Below, in pieces: positions 1 to 12,209 of a DNA stretch of 64,000 bases. How positions within the stretch are numbered: the stretch's first letter is position 1; each line of letters begins with the position of its first letter. The position numbers and the translations under genes are program-made. The notes below the pieces were generated by a model. It did no database searches. It was not told where the DNA came from and worked only from the letters and a program-made list of their open reading frames with translations. The stretch comes from Chalara sp. BL73. Taxonomy: Eukaryota; Ascomycota; Leotiomycetes; Helotiales. The DNA lies in the NCBI GenBank assembly GCA_918026815.1, contig CAKJVC010000160.1:124001-188000 (forward strand). Reading direction: 5' to 3'.

Positions 1-534
1 GACATTCTTACGAGTAGAGGCTAACTGATTTAACAGTGCGCAAGAAGGTTCTTTTCCTCGAGCAGAAGCGTGGAGGGCGATAGTCCTTGGATACGATCTC
101 CTAAAGGCTCATAGAGAATGGAAGGTGGCAACAACATGAATGCTCAATCAGTTGTGCTAGTGTGGTATTCAGTGTGTATAATAATGGATGCGAGCTGTAT
201 ACAAGTGCATGATATGGCGTTAAGAGAGAGAGATTTATTGGAGAACAAAAGTATATCACAAGCAAATCTCCGGTCTTGTTACATACAACTGGCGGTATAG
301 GAAATCTAAGTGCACAATGTTGAAGCAAGATTCTCCCCACCTAATCCTTTATAGTAATTTTTTTCTTCTTTTCCTTTCGTAGCAATCACCTGCGAAGTAT
401 CCTCAACATCCACACCTGGTAAGGCAAATTCGTCACAGAGCCAGCTTAAATGATGTGTAGTATATGCAGAAGTCAGCGATATCGATCAATTACTATTGAT
501 ATAACAGCATAAGCCAATTCGGACTCGGACGAGT
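1..534. other. Intergenic, nothing recognised
   Basis: This stretch lies downstream of the large coiled-coil gene on the minus strand. Only short overlapping frames of up to about 80 codons occur, with no recognisable domain and no RNA gene pattern. It presumably holds the 3' flank of that gene and some sequence of the next gene beyond the window. Confidence 0.5.
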
Positions 535-3500
535 TTAACTCTTCTCCTCAGAGTTAGGAATGATTGTTCTCAAGGAGGCAGAACTATAGGACGTTCTTAG
601 GGATTTCAAGCTGCTTGACGAAAGGCTTCGATTTCTGAGCTCATCAGACGCCTTCCTCTTCTTCTCATTGCGCTTCGGGGCTGGCATGAGTGGGGATTTC
701 TGTAGCTCCTCAAAGGTGCTTTGGTCTGCAGAAGGTTGGAGACCGGATCTTCGACGCCTAGAATTCCTGGAAGCTGGGTTGGTTCCAGCAACAGCGCCTT
801 TGATGCCCGCGACACCACGCATTCCCGCACTAGAAGTTGACTGAGCAATTGTCTTGTTAGCTCCACGGCCGGCCAACTTTTCTTGGAAGACATGGTTCCG
901 ACTGGAGATAGATGGTCTGCCTTGATCTATCGCTGTAGTGTCCTGGGTTTCAGTGTTTGACGGGGTGGCATAGCTGGCTTTCTTCATAGCACTTTTCAAT
1001 TGCTTAGGTTGGCTGTTCTTATGGTGAGTGGTAATCGCCTGTTCCACGGTAGCATCCTTCTTCTGAGAAGGAACGCCACTCTTTCTAGGGCTATAGATAT
1101 TGTTAAATCCTGCCTCATCTACTTTATCGGAAAATATCTCGGTGTGATGGGGGGTGGCCAGATATCTGGACAAGGAGACACGGGTTTTCTTTGGCATATT
1201 GTCCAATTCTGCATTTTTCATAGACAAACACCCGTTTCCCCTCTGCTTGTAGTTCTTCTGTGCCTCCAAATTCTTAAGGAGGTCTGGATCGAGCTCACTC
1301 AGCGGACTAGAATCGATATCACCATGCGACTGCCGAGCTGGTAATGTTGAATTCTCCTTGGGAGGTTCAACAGCGAGGACTGTCTCACGTGTGTGGTGAG
1401 TCGTTCTACTCACCGTTGATGTAGTTACCCTAGAAGAATGGGAGACATTAGTTTGGCCGCTGGCTAAGAATTTAGTAGCCAGATTACTGCGTCTTCGATT
1501 AGCAGGTTTAAGTGATCTTTGTGCTGAACCAGTTGATGACTGGCTGGCTGCCTCTGAACTCCGCCAAGCCGCGCCAGGAGTAAGTCCAGCAACAATTTGA
1601 GGAAATGGGAGGGATGGTAAGGAAGGCATCGCTGCTGAACCAACACTCTGAATTGTTGCCTGCGGATTCCATTGCAGAGTGTCCACAGTTGTATGTGGAT
1701 GATCCAACATTGTTTGTAAAACCTCCTCCGGTGTGGGATGTACAGGGTTGGTGTCTATAGTCGTAAGTGTAGGTGTAGCTTGAGTATCAGGAGCAGCCCC
1801 ATCCATTTTGGTCCGTTCTACTGATCTAGTAGCATCTCCTAGGCCATTTTTTATCAGAGAAGAGGCAATCTTCGTTGGTGTCTTTATTGGAATATCGGAC
1901 ACAGAATCATCTAGTGACGCCTTAGGACCATGAAGACCAGGTTCGTTAATATACTTCACCAAGCCTTCATTTTTACTTTGCAACAGCTGGTTTTCGCCTT
2001 CCAGTGTGCTCTTTTCTCTCTCTAGCGCGTCTTTCTGATTAATTAAAGCTTGGTTCTCGATCTCAAGTGCATCCAGCTGCTGGAGGCGCTCTTCAATATT
2101 TTTATGATTCTGGACAATAGAATCAAGCTTCTGGACGTCTGCATTTCGAAAAGCCTCAATGTCGTTCTGAAGTTTTGCAATACCACTGCGAGCAGACTGA
2201 AATTCGCGTTCTCTAGCATTCAGCTCCTCCTGAGTAGGTATCTGCTCTTCTAAATGCTTGATTTCCGCGCCTTGTTGATTGAGCTGTTCCATGTATGCGG
2301 AGATAGCGTTCTCGAATTCCTGGCGTGTAGGTCTCTGACACAGCTGTTCAATGTGCGCAGTTTGTTCGTTAATTGTCTCTTTGTATGATGAGATGTTACT
2401 ATGGAGCTGATTGATCTCGTTTGTATATTTTATGCCATCCTCCTCTGTGCTTCGTAGCTGTTCTTTGGCACCTTTGAGTTTGGTTTCTGCATCGACCAGA
2501 GCTTGGTCCAGATTTCCTCTCAATGCCTCATGGCGTGCATGCTCCTCTCCCAATTTTTCAGCGAACTCTTTGGCGATTTCATACTTAGCATTCTGAATAT
2601 CCGTTATAGCATTGGCAAGATACTGCTTCTTCTCTTCTGCTGCATAATTCAAAGATGACTGTGCATTCATAACCTTCTCCTCCAGCTCGCGGATGTGGTC
2701 CTGGGAAAGAGACAAACTTTGCTGAAGTGATCGTACCTCATCTCGTACTTGAACGGTCTCTTGATCTGCATTGTTGGCTTGGTTCCGTAGCTTAGCGTTC
2801 AGGTTCTCCAAGTCTTTGATTGTGCTTTGAAGCACAACGTCCTCCTTTGGTATGGCCATAAATGCCGTCAACTCGTCTGATTTTGCTATAAGCTGATCAC
2901 GATAGTTGGCAACATCGTGTTCTAGCTGATTGATTCGGCTTGTCATGCCCTGCGACTCGCTTTGCTTGGCAACTAAAGTGGCTGTCAAAGTTGCGTTTGA
3001 CTCTCTTAATTCCATGATTCGATTGTTGAGGTGATCATTTAGTTCATGGTCGAAACCGATTTGGGTAATCGTATTCTTAAGTTCCTCGAATTCCCTAGAA
3101 TAGAAATCCTGCTGAGCAGTGTAATTGCTATTGAACGCTGGTAGATTCTCTTCGATTCTAAGCATCACAGCAATCAGTCTGAAGCTTATTCTATTTGGGA
3201 ACATTTGCAGACCTTGCACATGAATCCTTCACAATTTTTATCAGCTCTGGAAAAGTGTCCTGATTGCTCCTCTCGAGGCTTCGGATAAGCGTCACAATTT
3301 CCTCTATCCTTCGTAAAGTTAGTATACGCCATGGAAAGGTTTGGAAGAGACCTGCTTTTCATGGGTGCGGCCTTCAGAATTACTGAAAATATCAAGAAAT
3401 CCATCTCTCTTCAAAACCTCGGCAGTGCGTGCAGGGGCGCTCCTGATAGCCTCATCAAGCTCCTTATATGTAGCTGTTTGTGCGCTCATCCGCTCCTGGA

Positions 3501-6310
3501 GCTGTTCCGCATTATGTCGCTCACGACTAAGCTCTCTTAATCTAGCATTGAGATCTTCCTGAAGAATTAAATTTCTCGATTTTACTTGAATGCGTAAGCA
3601 TGAGTGATGGGGTATAAAGGGTGTGCATGGCACTTACAGTTCTTAATCTCCGCTTCAAGTTCCTTATTAACTTGGAGAGCCTTGTCCTTGATGCTTCTAA
3701 TTTCTGTCTTTAGCTTTGCTGTAAACTCTGAGCTCAATTTGCATTGCCTGTCAGCTTCATTCATGGCTTCTTCTTTCAAGGATTTTGCTTCCTTCCTGAT
3801 CTCTGCAGCTTCCTGCTTGAGTTGTTCTTGGTAATTGAGAACCTCGCAAATGTGGTTCCGGTATTTTGCATGCATATCCTGATACTTTGTGATCTTTAAT
3901 TTTAGACTTCGTTTATCCTCTTCCAGAGCCTCGATCTTTGCCAAGGATTCTGCGCTGGACAACTGGAGAATCTCCATCTGTTCCTTCTGTTGCTCTATAA
4001 GCTGGGTTTGCTGCTCATAAGCGGCGATCTGTGCTTGGAAGCCTTGCCCGGCTTGGAGAAAATTTCGATATGCAGTGGCAATGGAAGGAGCTTCATGATA
4101 TCGAAGAAGTGGGTCAACAGATGGACCTGATCGGTCGTGAACACGGTAGTTAGTCTTCGATTTCTTTATCTTTGTCGAGTTCTCGAAATGTGCAGGCTTG
4201 CCATGATTACCACGTCGCGATGACGGACGAGATGAAGATGCAGCTAGATATGAGTCTGGAGGAATTGACAAGTCGCCTTGAACAATTTGAATTGAATGGA
4301 TATTTTTTGGGCATTGGCTGACTACAGTGATTTCATCTTCGACACCGTCTCGAGAATGGGAATACTTTTCGCACTGGTGTTCTCCATTCTCAATTGCCCG
4401 CCGGGTGGGTGGGGCTTGCGAGATAGCTACAGGCTGAAGTACTGGAGAAATCCTGCCTTGTAGCTGCTCTTGCGAGTGTTGCCCGTCCTTTTCATAGTGC
4501 ATACTCGAGACCTGGTTAGCAGCTCCAGAGTAATAAAGAGGCACTTTGATAACTAGCGCCTCTCGTTCTTGCTTAGCTGTCTCTTCGTACAAACTATGCT
4601 GAACTAGAGAATTTTCATCAACTGTAGTGGTCTCCTGCTCATGGGAAACGTTCGTCGAACGAGAATTAAGTTCTCTGTTCTCTTCCGGCTTTGTAGTTTC
4701 GTTGTGCATCGGTCCTTTAAAAGCCATGCAGCCCCTATCTAGATTTGAACTGTTTCCCGAGGATAAGTCGGATGCTGATTTAATGTCACCCTGAGGTATA
4801 AATTCCGCTACTATTTTATTTGATCGAAACTTACTACGCCCATGCGATTGGCAGCTAGATCTTGAATCCGGAAACATATCCGGAAACGGTTTGGTAAGTC
4901 CATTTTTCCTATACCTGGAAGTTTTGTTAGATTGGAATGTTTCTGACTAGTATTCACATACGCGCCACTTAATTTTCTGCTAATGCCTACATGTGCTACT
5001 CCTGCGATAGGGCGACTAGCGATGTGCGAGTGGCATCGATAATTCTGCTTGTTGTATTGAAACGGGGCAGTCCCGACAGAATGAGTGTTTTGGTTTGGCA
5101 CCGGTAGGTTCTTATCTGGCACCAAAGCCGGCTGTCTATATGAGGGGGGGTAGTTTCCTATATTCAGAGGCCGGATATCATTGGGAGTCAGATGAGGTAG
5201 CTGCTGGGTAGGCGCATTCTTAGTCTGTTGACAGCAGGAAATATGGGTCTGCTGTTCTTGAACGTCTGCATTATTCTTTCGTTGTCGCACCCCCGATAAG
5301 TTGGACATGTCTTCCTCAATATGTGATGAAATACTAAGTCTCGGTGGTAATGTTGACGCCTTGGCCATAGGCTCCGATGCTTCTCTCTGGGGAATAAGGG
5401 ACATCTCTTGATGAGCAATTGTAAATTGAGCAGGCTTAGTGAGTTCTTTCTTCGTGGTTTCGCTAACACACACATCTTGCTCGCATGAATTATTTGCCTC
5501 CAAAAGCTCAGCATGCAATGTTTTGTCAAATGGCATCGAGGGGCCTGGAAGATTCGAATTGAGCCTCTCTTTTATAGAAACGACGTCTTTTGGTAGTGAA
5601 ACCAACGGCTCATCTACAGAATTATAAGCATAGGCATGGAGTAAGAATGAACTAATATATTACTTGCCAGAGAATTTGATTTGCTGAGAAGACTGGCGAA
5701 CCAACAGGCATTTTGTTCCCTCCTCCTCTGCACTATCAACTGAGTTGTTTGAAGGGAGACGAGTAAAGGTTCCACGCCTCTTGGCCTTCCTAAATAAGAA
5801 ACCCTCCCCCAAACTCTTAATTGAATCTTCTGGCTGAGGGAAAGTAAAATTGCGTACGGGCGCAACTTCAGTATTAACAAAAGAAGGGGGACGAGCAGAC
5901 TCAATCAGTCTTTGGGAGTTTGGGGACAACTCAACAGCTCCCTGGCTCTCATCCGTATTTTCTGCTTCTCGTCCGAGTTCCGTAAATTGGGTTTCTTCCA
6001 CCATTGAATGAAGGGTGTCATGCTCTTCAACCAAAGTATCCGGCATCTCCGTATCTGAGGCAAAGCTCTTAAATGGTGCTTCTGCTACTCGAGACTGAAC
6101 ACTGTCCTTTCCAACATTCCAGTGTTGCGGAATGATGGATGGTGTATTGTTGCCGCCTTGATTCTCTAGCAGGTCATCACCATCGATTTCTAGTTGATGT
6201 GACGGTGGATGAGCAAATCCGTCGTCATCAGGGCCTCGGTTAGGTGACACAAACTGGGTAAAGATGTTTCCATCTAGAGAATCTGGTGGCATGTTATACG
6301 GTTGGGCCAT
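535..6310 (-). CDS. Very large coiled-coil protein, function unknown (six exons)
   Basis: Function not recognised. My model has exons 6310-5668, 5613-4962, 4914-3638, 3584-3384, 3303-3213 and 3157-535, giving 1828 codons; phases agree at every junction. The N-terminal third is acidic and polar and looks disordered. The middle (roughly residues 700-1350) is long heptad-rich coiled coil, heavy in E, Q, K and L. The C-terminal quarter is basic and Ser/Thr/Lys-rich, with SPRK-type and KRNEKKRK-type stretches that could be nuclear localisation or DNA-contacting segments. Intron 1 reads in frame only with a GC donor (GCAAGT) at 5667. The short fifth exon is supported because it restores a continuous helix-like reading between its neighbours. 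A structural role in spindle pole, kinetochore or chromosome axis would fit this architecture, but that is inference from composition only. Confidence 0.75.
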
Positions 6311-8716
6311 TATGTGAAGCGGCGATGAAAGATTGCAGATACTGGTTAAAACATTCCAAGTACGACGCCCAGTGTTGACTGTGCCTCACTGCTGCTAATT
6401 CGTAGAGATGGCGTCGTATGCAACTGTACAATACAGAGGTATATGAATCTACAAGGAGACTTAACGATTGGTAAGACTTGAAAAAAGAACAAGTTGGAGA
6501 TAGATTGTGATGTGGTGATAAATGCAAGTGCTTGGATGTGGATAGCTCAACTTGGTAGGCGCGACACCTCCCGCTTACGTACACACCTTCTAGCAGCTCC
6601 ATGCCAAATCATACGATTTGGGGATACAATTATGATAAACATAACATAGTACTATATCTTTAGCAGAGGACAAGTTGGTACTCATGAAAGAGATAACCCC
6701 ATATCGCCTCTTGGCTCACATGATAACCGCAGTCTCACCAGTAAGAGCCCTCGTTGAGAGAGGAAGGCTAACGAATTTTGCAGCAATTATAGAAGTAGAA
6801 AAATGATGAGAAATTCCACTACAATCATCCTCACGGGGCCCCGGGATTTTTCTCATGTCACATCTTAGGCACACTTAATGCCGTTCGGATGCCTTGTGAC
6901 TGTGGACAAGTCAGCTAAATACTCTCAAGACATATGGAGAGCCTAAGTATCGGACAGCAATTAGAGTGGGCAGCATTGGCTGCTTACCTCGATCCTTTGT
7001 CGTAGCTGGCATGATTACAAGTTGAGGTCGTACCGTTATTTTAGATATTCTCCCTCCGAAGATGAGGGCAGGAGTTGCTCTGATCAGGGGGCAACAAACC
7101 ATGCCGCGGTCACTCCAACATAGAAATGGCCTCTTGGGATGGAAATAGAAATGCCAATCGCTAGAAAATACTTATGATAAATAGGGGACGGCTGCCAATG
7201 GCCGCTGCATGGCAGCTGAGACAATCTGGGATCGATAAATTAGGACTCGACGGATCAGTGAGGCCCATGGACTTTGGGCTTGTCCAGCGACAATCTATCA
7301 CCATCAAGGCAGCCTTGTGCCATATTGCACTCGATCCACGACCTCCAAAAATACTACTAGGATCTACCTCCCGGGAACTGATAACACAGTTCACCGGAAT
7401 CACAAGGAGCAGGCCCCAACATGGCATTGGGCTCATCTATTACAGGCTGGAAATACACCATTGTGAACCTTTGGTTCCTGAATTGGTGCTTTGAAAGTCA
7501 AATCCAGTGTATATTGACTCCAAATCTGGAAATTGCAATCTTGTTTCACAGTAACACGCTGGTGACACTGCTTTCAAAAATCAAACACATCGACCCTCGA
7601 TTTAGTCTCTTCGTTTTATCAGCCGTTGTTGCATTTTCATCTCTGGGGTACACATAAAAGCTGGCTATAGACGTAGATCGAATATGTGAGAGAGGTCCTT
7701 GCCAGTTCCATTTCGGGCCACGGCAATTGCTTTCTTGGCTGAACTTGCAGCCGGCAATAAACGGCAACGCACAGACAGTCAGCACTCTGTTAAGGGAAAT
7801 TTTGAGCTTTCTTGCTGGGTGACACTATGTCCTGCGAGAGTGGAGATTGGTAAGCTTGCTCATAGGCGTGGGAGAAGTACATGCATCCAAAGTGGACAGC
7901 AGGGCATCACGTTTCTTCAACCAAGTCGGCCTGAGGCGTTGCAAAAGTACCCCACTTCCGCTGCCTTGCCCACCTCAGAGGGTCTATTCGTTCAGATAAC
8001 GGTCCGCTTAGTGCCAAGTGCTTGTCGCAAGTGCTTTATAGCTCAGGATCTATCGCCGGCGCGTAGAGCGTAGTCAAAGTGTCATCACGGACAAAGACGC
8101 GCAAATAACTACATCCTTGGTTACAGACTCTCGAAGAAATCATTCATAACGCGTTTCGAGATTTCTTTCAACTGGGGCTACAGTGCAGTGCAACGGATAC
8201 CATCGCTGCCGTATGCAGGAAGGAAGATAATCTTCCAGGTTCAAACAACGTGAAGTCTTCAACCCCATAATTCGCTAAACCCCTCGCTAACCCAACCTTA
8301 AATTCTTCTACTCCCATTGGACCATGAAGATCTCCCTAAATAGCCTCTGTAGACGCCGACCATCATCACAGGGATCTAATCACCAATCACTCGGGCTTCA
8401 TCACCTCGACCTGCAGCTAGGCCTGTCCATCTTTCTGTTTCACATTATCAAAGATATTTCTGGTGCAGAATCCAAAAATCCACTGACCCAATTATGGGCC
8501 ACAGGGTAGGCGCTGGCAACTCACATAAATGTGCTAGATTTCCACATCTGGTACCATCGTACTACCCATCACATCTCAATCACATTGCGGCTTGCCACTC
8601 CCCTACCTGTGGCTTCGGAAACCAACGCCCCTGGCCATCACACTTTCTCTACGTAGCTGTTGGCGCCGGGCCGTTTCACTGGTTCACACCTTACATATAT
8701 CACTCATGAGAACGCC
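6311..8716. other. Long intergenic region (2.4 kb)
   Basis: This region separates the start of the coiled-coil gene (-) from the small membrane-protein gene (+), so it should carry both promoters. Unrelated reading frames of up to about 124 codons overlap on both strands, but none shows a domain, good intron borders or a biased composition. Pyrimidine-rich and CA-rich sequence just before 8717 is compatible with a fungal promoter and leader. I see no repeat or RNA gene. Confidence 0.45.
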
Positions 8717-9428
8717 ATGTACAATATGAACAGGATTTTCGTTCTCAGCGCTTTGCTGAGTTTGTTAATTTCTACCTACGTTTCTGCTCAGGATACTAGC
8801 TCTATAACTTCTGCCCCGAGCTCTCTTCCGACGACTTTTATTTCTATTACGCCAGAGATGTCTGCTAGCTCAGTTTCCTCATTTTTTAATGCGCTGGCTA
8901 CCGCTACGCCATTACAGCCTGGTGATGGTGCGTTACCCGGCGATGTAGGGTCTGCACCAGCTGCCGGAGATTCAGATGCTGGCGCCGAGGGAAATGACGA
9001 TAATTCTCTCACGATTTCCAGAGAAGGGATCATCGCTATAATTGTCGTTTGTTCTGTTGTAGTGCTGTTCGGAAGTAGGTGATCTAGCCGTCGCATAATA
9101 GTACATATGCTAACATGATGCAGTCGCCTCGTCTGTGCTATGGTACATCGCCAAGAAGCGCTCGTGGGAAGTCCGCAAGACAATCCGAAGGTCGGCGAAG
9201 AGGGTCAAAACAGCCCTAACGCCGAGACGGTCGACTTTCCCCAAGGATGTTATGCAGAAAAGATCATCCAGGGGCTTGCAGAAAATTGATGAGATTCCAC
9301 CAACGCCTCGCTTGACGGACTTCGATATTGAAAAGGGAAATAGAACAGGAAACTCAACGAAAATATCGTCTTTCGAGTTATCTGAGCCGCCGAAGAAGTC
9401 GAAATGGGCACGGCAAACCGACAAATAA
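8717..9428 (+). CDS. Small single-pass membrane protein with Ser/Thr-rich ectodomain
   Basis: Exons 8717-9074 and 9124-9428 encode 220 aa; the 49-nt intron has donor GTAGGT, branch GCTAAC and acceptor TGCAG. The start MYNMNRIF is followed by a hydrophobic signal peptide ending near VSA-QD. Next comes a Ser/Thr/Ala-rich, probably O-glycosylated stretch, then an acidic segment. A single transmembrane helix follows (about residues 107-127, GIIAIIVVCSVVVLFG and onward), and the exon junction falls inside it. The C-terminal tail is basic and cytosolic, opening with KKRSWEVRKTIRRSAKR. This layout resembles fungal Mid2/WSC-like surface sensors and other small plasma-membrane proteins, but I see no cysteine-rich WSC domain, so the assignment stops at topology. 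An in-frame upstream start at 8660 is not preferred because it would bury the signal peptide. Confidence 0.8.
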
Positions 9429-9555
9429 TCTGCTGGGCAGGCTCTTATGAAGTGATACTTTATCCCCATTTTTGATTCATGGATATATTTGCGAGGATGG
9501 TTTAGGTTTAGGAGTTCGGCACAAGTGTTGGGGTATAGCTGATAATGAACATTCA

Positions 9556-11478
9556 TCATAGTGTCCTCATCATGTTTTTGCTCGCAGTTCGTCTTCCGTC
9601 GTCCCGCCTGCTCTTTCTCACCAATTCGGTTTTCTTTTCTATTTTCTTCCCAGAGCTTGGCATGAATACAGACTGCTTTTCGCCAACCACATCCCCGCGA
9701 GTCCTATCAACGCGCCCAGCGCCTTGAACACGTGCTCCAAATGCTTTATCGCGTGGTTGATGTCCAGATTTCTTATACGAGGAGGAAGATATACGCATCT
9801 CTGGCTTTGGCTGGGGCTTCGGTCCAAAAATCTCGTCCTCGTCCTCGCTTTCGTCGCTCGAATCGGCATCGCTATTTGCAACTCTTGATGCGTGAGCCTC
9901 CCCAACCTTGGTGCTTGGATTGATAGCTTGAAATTCTCTGCTAGTCTCATCAATAGCGAACTCCTCATCCTCGAAGAGCTTGCTGAAACGTGAATCTCCC
10001 AACAGACCTTTGCCCTCGTCAACTTTCTCTCTTCTCTCTTGTTTCTTGAGCATTTTATCAACCAGCTTCTGGTTAACCTTGACTTTCTTTCCGCCTCTAA
10101 TCCTACTAGCCCTCTCCTTCTCAACCTTCTCCTTGATTCTCTTTGCTCTCTCCTCCTCAAAGATGTACGGATTGGAGATCAATCTAGCCTCCTCGTACAA
10201 TTTCGAGGCCACAAAATAACCGTGCATGTATGGCCGCAAGAGGCTGGTGGTACCAACTAAATGGGCCATATTAAGCTGTTTCAGCTCTGGCAAAGTTAAG
10301 AATTTGTAGTTATCGTATGTCTCAGTTGGCGCTTCTTCAGCCATTTCTTCGACCATATTGTCCAGGAATGAACACCACTTAGGCGCCGGGCCGAGTTGCG
10401 GAATGAAGAAGGCATGCTGCTGCTTGCCTTCATTGGCCGTAAGAAGCATGCCGCTATTCTTGCACCAGGCGACTGAGTTTAGATCAACTGCAGGCTCAAC
10501 TGAAGTCCATGCTTGGCCATCTGCCTCATCCCACAACTTGATAATTCGCTTGTCTGCCGAAAGGATCTTCTTTTCTTGAGAAGAAGTTGTTAGATGAATC
10601 AATGTCTTGATTGGATACCCATAACCTTGGTCTTTCCGTAGAATTGGCACCGGTCTTCGAAGATCAAAGATTTGCACAATTCCCTCAGAAGATCCAGTTA
10701 CTATTGAAAGACCCGACCTATCAAAATCAAGTGCAGTAATCTCTCCTTCCTGACCAGACAAAATTCCCACTCTCGCTTTCGACCTAGGATCCCAGAATTC
10801 CACTGTTCCAATTGATGTTCCAAAAGCTAAGAGATTATGGCTGTCTTCCGCTAGGGCTGCCGTGTTTACGCTTCCGGCGTTAACACCACCTTGTAAACCT
10901 CCGCCACCAAGCTGGTCATCAACTCCTACATCAACTTGATAGGGCTTCATAAACCTTCCGATCTCAAGATTCAAACGGTAGACTTCACCGCTCTCTTCAA
11001 CATTCGTCCCTGCCGCTGGCACCAAAGCCTCAGCAGAGCGTCTATCGTATATCAAATCTCTACCATAGCGTGGTAACCTAGTCTCATAATGACAGCCACC
11101 AGGTGTATGAAATTCGAGTCTGCGGTCTGTCTGCAAATGCAGCGATTTTGAGTAGTCCGAGGACAGAAGGACGAAGGAGTGATTAAGAGCTGTAGTATGT
11201 CGAGAAAAGGAGAGCGCAAGGTTGTGCAGTGAGTGTGTATGAATTTGAGGTTTGTATGTCCCAGTGCTCATAGCCCATTCGCCATCCTCGCTCACTCGTA
11301 TGCAGTTACTAGCTTCTTCGAATTCGAAATCCTGGAGAAGCTCAACTCTATTTGAGTACTCCGGATCGTTCTTCAAGCTCCGCTTTCTTTTGCGCGCAAG
11401 CCAGTCTGGCAGTGGACGAGCTGTAGATGCCCCAGAGATTGTGTATACCGGAACATCATGAGGGTTGGTGAGCTGCAT
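9556..11478 (-). CDS. ENP2: Ribosome biogenesis WD-repeat protein Enp2/NOL10
   Basis: Intronless, 640 aa, starting at ATG 11478 (MQLTNPHDVPVYTISG). The N-terminal half is a WD40 propeller of the NOL10/Enp2 type, opening with the family-typical stretch PLPDWLARKRKRSLKND and containing blades such as ALDFDRSGLSIVTGSSEG. A NUC153-like motif (DSRFSKLFEDEEFAIDE) lies around residue 480. The tail is charged and Lys/Arg-rich, usual for nucleolar proteins. In yeast Enp2 acts in the small-subunit processome in 18S rRNA and 40S maturation; that role is taken from the family. The gene is divergent from MED13, with about 730 bp between start codons. Confidence 0.93.
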   Translation of the reverse strand: MQLTNPHDVPVYTISGASTARPLPDWLARKRKRSLKNDPEYSNRVELLQDFEFEEASNCIRVSEDGEWAMSTGTYKPQIHTHSLHNLALSFSRHTTALNHSFVLLSSDYSKSLHLQTDRRLEFHTPGGCHYETRLPRYGRDLIYDRRSAEALVPAAGTNVEESGEVYRLNLEIGRFMKPYQVDVGVDDQLGGGGLQGGVNAGSVNTAALAEDSHNLLAFGTSIGTVEFWDPRSKARVGILSGQEGEITALDFDRSGLSIVTGSSEGIVQIFDLRRPVPILRKDQGYGYPIKTLIHLTTSSQEKKILSADKRIIKLWDEADGQAWTSVEPAVDLNSVAWCKNSGMLLTANEGKQQHAFFIPQLGPAPKWCSFLDNMVEEMAEEAPTETYDNYKFLTLPELKQLNMAHLVGTTSLLRPYMHGYFVASKLYEEARLISNPYIFEEERAKRIKEKVEKERASRIRGGKKVKVNQKLVDKMLKKQERREKVDEGKGLLGDSRFSKLFEDEEFAIDETSREFQAINPSTKVGEAHASRVANSDADSSDESEDEDEIFGPKPQPKPEMRISSSSYKKSGHQPRDKAFGARVQGAGRVDRTRGDVVGEKQSVFMPSSGKKIEKKTELVRKSRRDDGRRTASKNMMRTL

Positions 11479-12209
11479 GATGAGACTCAAAATCTGTCCT
11501 CAAATTTACAGTCGCTTGAGCTAAACTTCTGGTTGTCACGAAACAAAATATTGTTTTTGGCGATCCACTTTTCAGATAAGATAGCAAAAAAAGCCTTGGC
11601 GAATTATTCGTGCAAGCAGGCCAGAGCCGAAGCCTGCATTGGGGGGTTGATTTTGACGCAGGTGTCCTACATTTAATCATATAACAAGCATTTTTGAGTC
11701 CATTACAAAAGTTAGTTAATATTACAATCGACTGGATGCTAATAGACTTTTTGCTTTATCAAAATTTCTTTAATTCCAGAATATTAGTTGCGCTCCGAGA
11801 ATCGAGTATCGGACACTAACTAGATCGGCCCCGAATGTCTCAGCCGGAGAGCCTGCCTCAGCCTCATTTCAACTTCGAGTGAAGCATGGTCTCAGCCTGA
11901 TGGTTGATCGCCTCTCACCACACATACTTCACCACACAGACGCATAGCGGCACTCAACCATCGCAGCCGGCCAATCTGCTTTTGTAGCAGTAATCGCAGG
12001 ACCTGGCTAGGTGATTGTCTCTGGCTGAGATGGAGTCAAGCGTGGCCCATCTCCAATCCGCAGAATACCACGCCAGCACACATCTTTCCTTGATAGATTC
12101 TGGAAACGGGTTATTAAGAAGGTGTAGATGACACAGGGCAGTCTACACATAGATAACTGTCTAGAAGGACCTCACTTGGGATTCCCAATGGTTGACCGAC
12201 TTTCAAGAC
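11479..12209. promoter_or_regulatory. Shared divergent promoter region of ENP2 and MED13
   Basis: These 731 bp separate two divergent start codons, so both promoters must lie here. The sequence has AT-rich patches near 11690-11780 and GC-richer, GA/CT-rich sequence from 11840 to 12080. No coding frame, repeat or RNA gene is evident, and individual factor sites cannot be assigned by eye. Confidence 0.5.

Noticed and set aside
7161..7494. Frames of 91-106 codons on both strands
   Set aside because: Overlapping frames on opposite strands with no domain, no splice context and no supporting neighbour; chance frames are likely.
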